Positions 1-5,185 of a stretch of DNA of 5,185 nt are shown here, one piece after another. Positions within the stretch are counted from its first letter, which is position 1, and each line of letters begins with the position of its first letter. The stretch is taken from contig JAUZEI010000605.1 of the NCBI GenBank assembly GCA_030839105.1, positions 1 through 5,185 on the forward strand, given 5' to 3'. Under the pieces are notes generated by a model. That model did no database searches, had not been told where the DNA came from, and saw nothing but the letters and a program-made list of their open reading frames with translations. The stretch comes from Actinomycetota bacterium (GTDB lineage: Bacteria > Actinomycetota > Acidimicrobiia > IMCC26256 > PALSA-610). A program made the translations under genes and the position numbers.

Positions 1-477
1 ACAACCAGGTCGTCCGCGTCGACCTCGAGCTCCACCGTTCCCGCCACCACATCGACGACGAGCACAACCGTTACCGCCGGGACGGCGACGACATCGACGT
101 CACCCTCGCTGTCGAACTGGACCACTCCCACTAACAACCCCGACGGCTCGATCGCAGTCGCGAACTTCAACGCACTCCTCGACTCGGAGCACCCGCCGTG
201 GGCGAGTTCCCCGGAACGCATTGCGAATGACTTCCTCAATACCGACACCATCGATGCATCCACCGTGGCGACGCACGTGACCGGGCTCTCGCCCCAAGCG
301 GCCGAGGTCGTGGTGAACGCCGACGGTCTCCGCGACGACTCGGTGCACGCGGTCCGCTACAACCTCCATCTCGTACGGCAACCCGACCAGACCTGGCGGC
401 TCGCGACCGGGGCGTGGTCGCAGCAATGCCAACCCGATCGCGGTCACCAAGACTTCACAACCGAGCTGTGCGTCTGA
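1..477 (+). CDS. Secreted or membrane-anchored protein of unknown function (5'-truncated, C-terminal 158 residues)
   Basis: The frame is open from the first base to TGA at 475-477, so the start and any signal peptide or membrane anchor lie outside the window. The first ~45 residues are almost entirely Ser and Thr with some Ala and Pro, typical of an extracytoplasmic linker in actinobacterial lipoproteins or anchored proteins. A compact domain of about 110 residues follows, from roughly NNPDGSIAVANFNALLDSEH to the end. It has alternating hydrophobic strands (AVRYNLHLVRQ, TWRLATGAWSQ) and ends with CQPDRGHQDFTTELCV, where C143 and C157 of the fragment could form a disulfide outside the cell. 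The ending resembles that of other actinobacterial secreted hypothetical proteins as I remember them, but I cannot name the family. GC-rich third positions support real coding. An ATG at 265 lies within the domain and is not a credible start. It is convergent with the downstream cluster and probably unrelated to it. Confidence 0.8.
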   Translation, partial: TTRSSASTSSSTVPATTSTTSTTVTAGTATTSTSPSLSNWTTPTNNPDGSIAVANFNALLDSEHPPWASSPERIANDFLNTDTIDASTVATHVTGLSPQAAEVVVNADGLRDDSVHAVRYNLHLVRQPDQTWRLATGAWSQQCQPDRGHQDFTTELCV

Positions 478-694
478 TTCACACGACGTCGAGCTCACCC
501 GATCAGCAGCAGGTCTGCAGATGGCAGTGCCGGCGAGCTGTTCTGGAGCATGGCCACTGACGACGAGCGTCGACGCCGTCGTCGCGGCTTCAGCATGATC
601 ACGAACGTTGCTGATCCGGCGTTCTGGGGCAGTCGCACGCCGACATTCGAGGGCGCGCGATACAGGAACCGCTGCATCCCGGTTCGCGTGCGTT
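478..694. other. Convergent intergenic region with hairpin and an unexplained open frame
   Basis: These 217 bases lie between the stop of the left-edge gene (+) and the stop of the reductase gene (-). The frame of the left-edge gene stays open after its TGA, from 478 to a TGA at 703-705. Its part from ATG 550 would encode 51 residues (MATDDERRRRRRGF... ending VRVRFRW) and would overlap the last bases of the reductase gene by 11. No Shine-Dalgarno sequence precedes that ATG, and the arginine run is produced by the hairpin at 559-583. I therefore do not call it a gene. It could be a decayed remnant or chance openness in GC-rich DNA. A short inverted repeat (GAACCG 666-671 with CGGTTC 680-685) sits just beyond the reductase stop. 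Confidence 0.5.
559..583. terminator. Candidate bidirectional terminator hairpin
   Basis: GACGACG (559-565) pairs with CGTCGTC (577-583). Inside it, separated by one bulged A (566), is the perfect 10-base palindrome GCGTCGACGC (567-576). The structure reads as a 7-bp stem, a one-base bulge, a further 3-bp stem and a 4-base loop. It lies between two convergent genes, where a shared terminator would be expected. No T-run follows on either strand. Such hairpins are often proposed as terminators in high-GC actinobacteria, but without a T-run this remains a structural inference. Confidence 0.4.
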
Positions 695-1681
695 TCAGGT
701 GGTGATGGTGATCTTGCCGCGTACCTGGCCGGCGATCAGTCGCTGCATCGCGTCGGCGGCTTGATCGAGCGGGTAAGTGCGGTCGATGATCGGCGTGACA
801 TTACCGGCCTCGATGTACGCGGTGAGTCGTTCCAGATCGGCGTGGTGCTCTTTCGGAACGAGCGGGGTCAGCCGTTGTCGCACGAACGGCGCGAGCGCAA
901 GGGCGCGGAGTTGGCGGCCCATTCCCGTGAGGTTGCCGCCGCCCTCACCCCCGACGATGACAAGCGTTCCTCTCGGGCTCAGCGCGCGACGCAGTCGTGA
1001 CAGTGACGAGCTTCCACCAATGTCGAGGATCAGGTCGTAGCGGGTGCCGTCGGCGAAGTCGTCGTGGGTGTAGTCGATGACCCGGTCGGCGCCGAGCGAT
1101 CGGACCAGATCGATCTTGGCCGTGCTGCACACGCCGGTGACGTGTGATCCGAACGCCTTTGCCAGCTGCACTGCGTAGCTTCCAACACCGCCGGATGCAC
1201 CGACGATCAGGACGCGCTGGCCCGGCGCGAGATGCCCTGCGTCGTGCAGTGCCCGAATCGCGGTCATCCCCGAGATGGGGACGGCGGCGGCCTGGGTGGC
1301 GGTGACGTTGGCTGGTGCACGGGCGAGTTTGTCCTCGATGGCGATGGCGTACTCGGCGAAGGACCCGCTCCCGACGCCGAACACCGCATCGCCGACGGCG
1401 AATTTCGTCACCGCGGAGCCGACGGCCGCGACTGTGCCGGCGAGGTCTCGGCCGGGGACGGGATTCTTCGGTCTGCGGAGCCCGAAGGCGAGGCGGCCGA
1501 GGTAGGGCAGGCCCGTCATGAGGTGCCACGTCCCGCGGTCCAGGCCCGCGGCCTGGACCTTTACGAGTACTTCCTTGTCGGTGACTTGCGGAACGGCGAT
1601 CTCCCCGACGCGCCACACGTCTCGGGCGCCGTAGGCGTCCTGCAGGATCGCCTTCATTGTTCCCGCTGATGTCGTTGTCAT
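695..1681 (-). CDS. NAD(P)H-dependent medium-chain reductase, quinone-oxidoreductase-like (MDR superfamily, no zinc)
   Basis: This 328-residue protein has the full medium-chain dehydrogenase/reductase layout. The N-terminal GroES-like catalytic half (~9-135) includes PVPGRDLAGTVAAVG (74-88) and KFAVGDAVFGVG (93-104). The Rossmann half has the nucleotide-binding motif GASGGVGSYAVQLAK (161-175), CSTAK (185-189) and SLGADRVIDY (195-204). It ends RGKITITT, the normal C-terminus of the family. The zinc-ligand cysteine of alcohol dehydrogenases is absent (AGLDRGTW at 45-52), so it belongs with NADPH:quinone oxidoreductase-like enzymes, probably reducing carbonyl, enone or quinone substrates in the cytosol. 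K189 after the second strand suggests NADPH. I chose ATG 1681 because AGAAGAG lies 7 bases upstream. ATG 1657 (MKAILQDAYG, 320 residues) matches the usual family start and is a real alternative. It is the last gene of the minus-strand cluster, 59 bases after the lipoprotein gene. The substrate is unknown. Confidence 0.9.
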   Translation of the reverse strand: MTTTSAGTMKAILQDAYGARDVWRVGEIAVPQVTDKEVLVKVQAAGLDRGTWHLMTGLPYLGRLAFGLRRPKNPVPGRDLAGTVAAVGSAVTKFAVGDAVFGVGSGSFAEYAIAIEDKLARAPANVTATQAAAVPISGMTAIRALHDAGHLAPGQRVLIVGASGGVGSYAVQLAKAFGSHVTGVCSTAKIDLVRSLGADRVIDYTHDDFADGTRYDLILDIGGSSSLSRLRRALSPRGTLVIVGGEGGGNLTGMGRQLRALALAPFVRQRLTPLVPKEHHADLERLTAYIEAGNVTPIIDRTYPLDQAADAMQRLIAGQVRGKITITT

Positions 1682-1688
1682 GTGCTGA

Positions 1689-1695
1689 CTCTTCT
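1689..1695 (-). promoter_or_regulatory. Weak ribosome binding site of the reductase gene
   Basis: The minus strand reads AGAAGAG with 7 bases to the ATG at 1681. It is only a partial Shine-Dalgarno match (GAG core) but better spaced than the GGGA lying about 3 bases before the alternative ATG at 1657. This tips the start call to 1681. Confidence 0.4.
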
Positions 1696-1740
1696 GTTTG
1701 GTGTCGGGCTCGGGTCCGTGCTGGTGCTTCCTGCGTAGGC

Positions 1741-2817
1741 CTATCGGATCGCGGGCAAGCCGCGACTCAAGCTGGCCGCAGATGGTGTTGGCCTGCCGTC
1801 TCGCAGAACGGTGTCGAGGAAGCTGAGAACGACCGCATTCGTGGTTGTCGTACCGGCACAGCCAACGCTCCCCAGCCGGATCAGACGCGCTGCGGCGCCG
1901 AGGCCTCGTACCAAGCAGGGCAGGTCGGTGACGTCGAGGTGCGTCGCACCTGCGAGCTTTACGGTCACCGCGGTCGTAGTGCGACCCACGACCGTTCGCG
2001 TCGCCGGCTCGAGTCCGGACGCGTCGACCATGAGCGCGGGAACGGCGACGGGCGTTTCCAGCGCAGGCCCGTGAAGCCACCCGTCAAGATCGAACACCGC
2101 GTGGACGCGTCGATCAGTGAGGGCCACCTGGAAGGCGACCGCGCCGGCGATGGAGTGACCTCCGACCGCGATCTTGTTCGGATCGACGGGCCCGGCGAAG
2201 GTCGAGATTCTCGGTCCGGCTGCGAAGTCGATCGCCGCAGAAATCTGGTCCAACCTTCGACCGGGGCGGGCCGTGTTGGGCGGAAGCGTGTTTTGGTCTT
2301 CGGTGCCGAACGTCGGGTCGACCGTCACCACCACGTAGTCATTGCTCGCGAGGTCTTGTGCGAGGGAGGTTGACAACGCCATGGGCAAACCCCAGCCGGG
2401 CATGAGCAAGACGGCGGCGCGCGCATCGGTGGTTGGCGCCGGCTCGGCGTTGACGGATGCTCGCGGCACCGCACCTTTCAACTGCTCGGGCGGCAAACCG
2501 TAAGCGGCGGCTGCCTCATCCGCGAGGTAGATCGCCGGGGCCGTTCCGGTCCCGCTTCGGGCGGGATACCAGACGCGGGTGGTAGCGACGGGACTCAGAG
2601 ACGTGACGACGCGAACTCCGACTGACAGGGGACCGGTAGGTTCCGGCAGCAAGGAAGGCGCCAGAACCGCTGTGGCTCGTGGACTGGGGGCAGCGACCGT
2701 TGATGTGACGCTCGAAGGTGAAGTCGCGCGGCTAGCGCGCTCGCCTCCGCATGCAGAGAGTGCGATCGCCGTGCCGAGAACAACGGCGATCGTGTTCGTG
2801 AGGGTCTTGTGGTTCAT
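1741..2817 (-). CDS. Lipoprotein esterase, platelet-activating-factor acetylhydrolase-like alpha/beta hydrolase
   Basis: This 358-residue protein has a lipoprotein signal peptide (MNHK, hydrophobic core, lipobox LSAC with C23), so it is predicted to be lipid-anchored outside the cytoplasmic membrane. A Ser/Thr/Ala/Pro linker (~27-60) precedes the hydrolase domain. TRVWYPA (80-86) and LLMPGWG (137-143, oxyanion-hole loop) fit the PAF-AH/dienelactone-hydrolase-like group. The nucleophile elbow is GGHSIAG (219-225) with S222. FDLDG gives D245, 23 residues later, and GATHLDVTDL gives H293. As I recall human plasma PAF-AH, its Ser273-Asp296 spacing is the same and its histidine context is similar, so the triad looks intact. 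C301 and C320 could form a disulfide. The family cleaves ester bonds in phospholipids or other small esters; the substrate here is unknown. ATG 2817 is chosen for the signal peptide and for GGAG 6 bases upstream. The start lies 1 base after the preceding gene's stop, implying translational coupling. Confidence 0.9.
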   Translation of the reverse strand: MNHKTLTNTIAVVLGTAIALSACGGERASRATSPSSVTSTVAAPSPRATAVLAPSLLPEPTGPLSVGVRVVTSLSPVATTRVWYPARSGTGTAPAIYLADEAAAAYGLPPEQLKGAVPRASVNAEPAPTTDARAAVLLMPGWGLPMALSTSLAQDLASNDYVVVTVDPTFGTEDQNTLPPNTARPGRRLDQISAAIDFAAGPRISTFAGPVDPNKIAVGGHSIAGAVAFQVALTDRRVHAVFDLDGWLHGPALETPVAVPALMVDASGLEPATRTVVGRTTTAVTVKLAGATHLDVTDLPCLVRGLGAAARLIRLGSVGCAGTTTTNAVVLSFLDTVLRDGRPTPSAASLSRGLPAIR

Positions 2818-2818
2818 C

Positions 2819-4198
2819 TCAGGCTCCGTGCCCGGTGAGGGCGGTCTTGGCACGTACTGCGTTGACGACTTCGTTGATCGCTCGGCTCGATCGTGCGGCG
2901 GTGTCCTTGTCCTCAGTGAGCATCGAGTGCGAGGCATTCGGAAGCAGTTGGTGGTCACTGTTGGTCGACAGCGCGGCGAGCTCGTTCTGCGCCGCCATCC
3001 AGCCGCCTTCTGCGTGCTTTTCGGCGGTCAGTACGACGAGGGGTCGATCGCCAAGGGTGGTCAGCGATCGAGCCTCGGCCATCGCAGTGCGGATCTCGGA
3101 GAACTCGTCCCTGACGCTGCGGCTGTGGCGGGGCGTGGCCCAGAACGCCCGCTGCTCGTCGCGAGCTCGAGCCGGCAGGTCGCTGTACGCGGACCCGTAC
3201 AGGGCACGACCGACACCCAAGCGGGACAGCGACGGCAGCACCGCGGACGCCCGACGGAACATCTCATAGAACGCGGGCCACCCGGCGATCTTCGTGTACT
3301 GCGCCGGATGCATCGAGTCGAGCAGGACGACGCCCGCGACCTGCTGCGGGTAGAGGTGCGCGAAGTTGAGGACGTAGATGCCGCCGGCGGAGTGACCGGC
3401 CGGCACGAACGGCCCGCGCTCACCGGCTCGCTCCAACAGCGTGTGTAGATCCGTCGCGACCTCAACGCCGTCCTGCGGTCGCCCTGCGGATTCGCTCCAG
3501 CCGCGACCGGCGCGGTCGTAGACGCAGACCCTGGTGGTTGTGGCGACGGCGGGGGCGATCCATGCCATCGCGGTGGACGGCTCGCCCAGGCCGGGTTCGA
3601 GCACGACGGTAGGACTGCCGGTGCCGGTGCAGTCGATGTGCAGCTTGTGACCGCCGACGTCGATCAGCCGGCCGGCCATCGCGAAGTGGTCTGTCGACTC
3701 GCGGTACGTCTCGTACGCGCCGCCGATGCTCGACAGCAACAGTGCCGCGCACACCGGGTAGAGGATCCAGACGCGCGTCCGGCTCCGGAGATGCTGTCGG
3801 GCGCGCACGATCATCCACACGACCAGAGCGATGACGACCGGCGGCCAGACCCATCCGAGTTCGTTACCGGTCGGCGCGACCGCCAGCACAACGGCGCCGG
3901 AGATTGCCATGAAGGCCGCGGGCACGAAGGCCCAGCGCTGCGGCTGATCCGTCCGACGTTGCGACAGCATCGCCAGCGCGAACCAGGCGGCACCGAAGGT
4001 GAGCAACACCAAACCGGTGATGACGGCTTCGGTTGCTCCTGCGAAAGGAACGGCGACGAGGAAGACCGCCACGACGAGGCCGCCGATCACTGAGCCGGCG
4101 ACGACGCGACCGATGTGTCCCTTCTTCGTCGCGACCTCTTCCCGCCCGACGGTGGCGATGACCGACTGCTCGCGGGCCGTGCTGCGTGTGCTGTTCAT
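2819..4198 (-). CDS. Membrane-anchored alpha/beta hydrolase with five transmembrane helices
   Basis: This 459-residue protein has two parts. Residues ~31-160 contain five likely transmembrane helices (about 31-53, 58-78, 88-108, 115-131, 142-160). Basic loops (QRRTDQPQR at 80-88, RARQHLRSRTR at 132-142) and a basic N-terminus fall on one side. By the positive-inside rule the N-terminus is cytoplasmic and everything after helix 5 is outside. Residues ~172-459 form an alpha/beta hydrolase: VVLEPGLGEPS (198-208, oxyanion region), VYDRAGRGWS (226-235), nucleophile elbow GHSAGG (268-273, S270) and NASHSM (421-426, H424). The acid is less certain; D294 in VLLDSMHP is one candidate. Plausible roles are esterase, lipase or peptidase at the outer membrane face; no substrate is evident. 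ATG 4198 has GAAGGAG 7 bases upstream and overlaps the preceding stop as ATGA. It is the central gene of the cluster, directly upstream of a second, sequence-unrelated hydrolase. Confidence 0.88.
   Translation of the reverse strand: MNSTRSTAREQSVIATVGREEVATKKGHIGRVVAGSVIGGLVVAVFLVAVPFAGATEAVITGLVLLTFGAAWFALAMLSQRRTDQPQRWAFVPAAFMAISGAVVLAVAPTGNELGWVWPPVVIALVVWMIVRARQHLRSRTRVWILYPVCAALLLSSIGGAYETYRESTDHFAMAGRLIDVGGHKLHIDCTGTGSPTVVLEPGLGEPSTAMAWIAPAVATTTRVCVYDRAGRGWSESAGRPQDGVEVATDLHTLLERAGERGPFVPAGHSAGGIYVLNFAHLYPQQVAGVVLLDSMHPAQYTKIAGWPAFYEMFRRASAVLPSLSRLGVGRALYGSAYSDLPARARDEQRAFWATPRHSRSVRDEFSEIRTAMAEARSLTTLGDRPLVVLTAEKHAEGGWMAAQNELAALSTNSDHQLLPNASHSMLTEDKDTAARSSRAINEVVNAVRAKTALTGHGA
2824..2827 (-). 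promoter_or_regulatory. Ribosome binding site of the lipoprotein gene
   Basis: GGAG on the minus strand lies 6 bases before ATG 2817, inside the last codons of the upstream hydrolase gene. It fixes the start at MNHK rather than at the longer in-frame ATG at 2958, which would bury the signal peptide. Confidence 0.65.
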
Positions 4199-4548
4199 GA
4201 CCGTTCTCCTTCGTGTGTGCGTGAGCCGGGCGTGCCGTTGGCGACGATCCAGGCGACGATGGGGTTGGCGGGGAAGTCGACGAGATGGTCTCGAACCAGC
4301 GCATCCACGCGGTCGTGGTCGCGTTCGAGGAGGGCGGTCGCAATGGCGACGAGTTGGCGATCTCGCGTGCTGGTCGCGTTGCGAGCGGCACGCTCCAGAG
4401 AATCGCCCGAGCCGGCGTCGAACAGGGCCGCCGCGATCAACAGGATCGGGTCGGAACTCGTTCGGATCGAAGCGATCGTGGCGCCCTTCTCGGCGTCGCC
4501 ATGCACCGTGAGGCGCCGGATGAGGTCTTCGAGGCCCGAATCGTTCAT
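4195..4548 (-). CDS. Small all-helical protein of unknown function, TPR-like, first gene of the cluster
   Basis: The product has 117 residues, with no signal peptide or membrane segment, so it is probably cytosolic. I do not recognise the family. The sequence looks like consecutive amphipathic helices: LEDLIRRLTVHG, DPILLIAAALFD, RQLVAIATALLERD and DRVDALVRDHLVDFPANP. The last pair has the Ala/Leu spacing and Asp-Phe-Pro turn common in TPR-type helical repeats. That suggests protein-protein contacts rather than catalysis, but this is only a resemblance. ATG 4548 is the only usable start: the frame upstream stays open to a TAA but holds no ATG, GTG or TTG. There is no clear Shine-Dalgarno sequence. 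A GACACT 6 bases upstream of the ATG is an imperfect -10 box, so a leaderless start is possible. Its stop overlaps the hydrolase start by 4 bases (ATGA), and its 3' end carries that gene's ribosome binding site. It is divergent from the SARP gene. Confidence 0.75.
   Translation of the reverse strand: MNDSGLEDLIRRLTVHGDAEKGATIASIRTSSDPILLIAAALFDAGSGDSLERAARNATSTRDRQLVAIATALLERDHDRVDALVRDHLVDFPANPIVAWIVANGTPGSRTHEGERS
4206..4212 (-). promoter_or_regulatory. Strong ribosome binding site of the membrane hydrolase gene
   Basis: GAAGGAG on the minus strand lies 7 bases before ATG 4198, within the final codons of the 117-residue protein gene. It is the best Shine-Dalgarno match in the window. With the ATGA overlap it supports both the start and coupled translation. 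Confidence 0.75.
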
Positions 4549-4574
4549 GGACCGAGTGTCGGGGTACGCGCTGG

Positions 4575-4614
4575 CGCGGCTCTGATGATCGGCTGACGCG
4601 GCCTGCTCCGCGGC
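4575..4614 (+). repeat. Three CGCGGC hexamers in the divergent promoter region (possible SARP operator)
   Basis: CGCGGC occurs at 4575-4580, 4597-4602 and 4609-4614, with periods of 22 and 12 bases. The last copy ends 8 bases before the proposed -10 box of the SARP gene. SARP regulators such as ActII-ORF4 and DnrI are known to bind direct repeats spaced about one or two helical turns apart, the last about 8 bases from the -10 box. The arrangement is suggestive. However, a GC-only hexamer is common in such DNA and the flanking bases are poorly conserved, so chance is a serious alternative. Confidence 0.3.
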
Positions 4615-4622
4615 CCCGCTCT

Positions 4623-4628
4623 TATCCT
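4623..4628 (+). promoter_or_regulatory. -10 box for a probable leaderless SARP transcript
   Basis: TATCCT fits the actinobacterial -10 consensus TAnnnT. Six bases (TCGCCC) separate it from the GTG at 4635, which would put transcription initiation at or next to the start codon. No Shine-Dalgarno sequence lies in the preceding 20 bases, as expected of a leaderless mRNA. No good -35 lies at the usual 17-base spacing; CTGACG at 4593-4598 is too far away. That fits a promoter depending on an activator. Confidence 0.5.
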
Positions 4629-4634
4629 TCGCCC

Positions 4635-5185
4635 GTGCTTACCGTCGCGATCCTCGGTCCCGTCGAGGTCCACCGCGACGGCGAACGAGTGACCGTACCT
4701 GCGGGCAAGACGACCGAACTTCTGGCCCGACTCGCCCTCGTTGCGGGAACGACGGTGCGAACCGAGCGGCTGTTGGAGGACCTCTGGGCCGAGGATGCCG
4801 TAGGGACGGGCAGGAACACGTTGCAGTCGAAGGTGTCGCAGCTACGTCGGGCCCTCGGCGATCCGCAGCTCGTCATCGGCAGCACCGACGGCTACAGCCT
4901 CGCGGTCGAGGCGAGCGCGATCGATGCCCTAGAGGTCGCGCGTCTCGCCGATGAGGCAGTGGCCTTTCGGATTGCCGACGACGCGTCCAACACGGCGCGA
5001 GCGTGCGCGGCGGCTCTGGCGTTGTTTCGAGGTGAGGGCTTGTACGACGCGAGCGACGCCGAGTGGCTCGCACCCCATCGAGCGCAGCTGGATGGCCTTC
5101 GTCTCCGTCTCGTCGAAGAACGGCTCGCAGCCCTCATGGAACTCGGCGCGACCGGCGAAGTCATCGGAGAGCTCGAGGAGCTGGT
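4635..5185 (+). CDS. SARP-family transcriptional regulator with BTAD domain (3'-truncated, N-terminal 183 residues)
   Basis: The frame runs from GTG 4635 off the right edge. Residues 1-~90 form an OmpR/PhoB-type winged-helix DNA-binding domain as in AfsR/DnrI/RedD proteins: MLTVAILGPVEV, VPAGKTTELLARLAL (21-35), RLLEDLWAED (45-54), then the recognition-helix region GRNTLQSKVSQLRRALGDP (59-77) and the wing IGSTDGYSLAV (81-91). From ~97 the helical bacterial transcriptional activation domain begins, including ALFRGEGLYDA (129-139), EWLAPHRAQLDGLRLRLVEE (143-162) and LGATGEVIGELEEL (170-183). The start is supported by the family's usual opening and by the absence of other in-frame starts. The missing part would complete the BTAD domain and could add an ATPase or TPR region as in larger AfsR-like proteins, which cannot be told here. 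It is divergent from the hydrolase cluster across an 86-base gap, making it the likely local activator and perhaps self-regulating. Confidence 0.92.
   Translation, partial: MLTVAILGPVEVHRDGERVTVPAGKTTELLARLALVAGTTVRTERLLEDLWAEDAVGTGRNTLQSKVSQLRRALGDPQLVIGSTDGYSLAVEASAIDALEVARLADEAVAFRIADDASNTARACAAALALFRGEGLYDASDAEWLAPHRAQLDGLRLRLVEERLAALMELGATGEVIGELEEL

Noticed and set aside
495..677. Minus-strand open frame of 60 codons downstream of the reductase
   Set aside because: It has no Shine-Dalgarno sequence and no recognisable fold. The Arg/Ser runs come from the hairpin at 559-583.
640..690. TTCGA and GGTTCG strings suggesting a tRNA T-arm
   Set aside because: No matching stem, acceptor arm or CCA end can be built around them on either strand.
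1682..2080. N-terminal extension of the reductase to an ATG at 2080 (461 residues)
   Set aside because: The extra 133 residues are Arg-rich, unlike any MDR N-terminus, and lie antiparallel-free but out of frame over the lipoprotein gene's 3' end. The fold starts at MKAILQDAYG.
1657..2373. Plus-strand open frame of 238 codons
   Set aside because: It is antisense to the lipoprotein gene and the start of the reductase gene. Its composition is Arg/Gly/Asp-rich with no recognisable fold, as expected of a shadow frame in GC-rich DNA.
2818..2958. N-terminal extension of the lipoprotein to an ATG at 2958 (405 residues)
   Set aside because: It would place 47 Arg/Ser-rich residues before a clean signal peptide and lipobox and would overlap the upstream hydrolase gene. 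ATG 2817 has its own GGAG.
2579..3448. Plus-strand open frame of 289 codons
   Set aside because: It is antisense to the membrane hydrolase and lipoprotein genes, both of which have complete catalytic motifs. The translation shows no domain pattern.
3864..4391. Minus-strand open frame of 175 codons
   Set aside because: It is out of frame with the membrane hydrolase gene and overlaps its transmembrane region. The translation is a run of Arg, Pro and Ser.
4622..5164. Several minus-strand open frames across the right end
   Set aside because: They are antisense to the SARP gene, whose winged-helix and BTAD motifs are clear. The translations are Arg/Ser-rich shadows.

Overview
The window is GC-rich and its third codon positions are mostly G or C. 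It carries a SARP-type regulator, a lipoprotein with a Ser/Thr/Ala-rich linker, and tightly packed, overlapping genes. Together these suggest a chromosomal segment of a high-GC actinobacterium. A mycolic-acid genus such as Gordonia, Rhodococcus, Williamsia or Mycolicibacterium is a plausible guess, but no rRNA or marker gene is present to fix it. I see no mobile element, CRISPR array, tRNA or rRNA gene.

Layout. Bases 1-477 (+) are the 3' end of a secreted or membrane-anchored protein: a Ser/Thr-rich linker followed by a small domain with two C-terminal cysteines. Bases 478-694 are the gap between this gene and the convergent gene cluster. The gap holds a strong hairpin at 559-583 and an unexplained open frame. 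From 4548 down to 695 four genes lie head to tail on the minus strand: a 117-residue helical protein of unknown function; a five-helix membrane protein with a C-terminal alpha/beta hydrolase domain; a lipoprotein of the platelet-activating-factor acetylhydrolase (PAF-AH)-like family with an intact Ser/Asp/His triad; and a zinc-free medium-chain reductase. The first three are joined by a 4-base ATGA overlap and a 1-base gap. The reductase follows after 59 bases with no visible terminator. Divergent from this cluster, 4635 to the right edge (+) encodes the N-terminal 183 residues of a SARP/BTAD transcriptional regulator.

How they may work together (inference). Both hydrolases are predicted to act outside the cytoplasmic membrane: one is lipid-anchored, the other is placed outside by the positive-inside rule. 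The reductase is cytosolic and NAD(P)H-dependent. The divergent SARP is the obvious candidate local regulator. Its start appears leaderless, with a TATCCT -10 box exactly one spacer upstream of the GTG. Three CGCGGC hexamers lie upstream, and the last ends 8 bases before the -10 box, the spacing described for SARP operators. The testable picture is a SARP-controlled unit that hydrolyses an ester in the cell envelope and reduces a product or related carbonyl inside the cell. No substrate can be read from the sequence.
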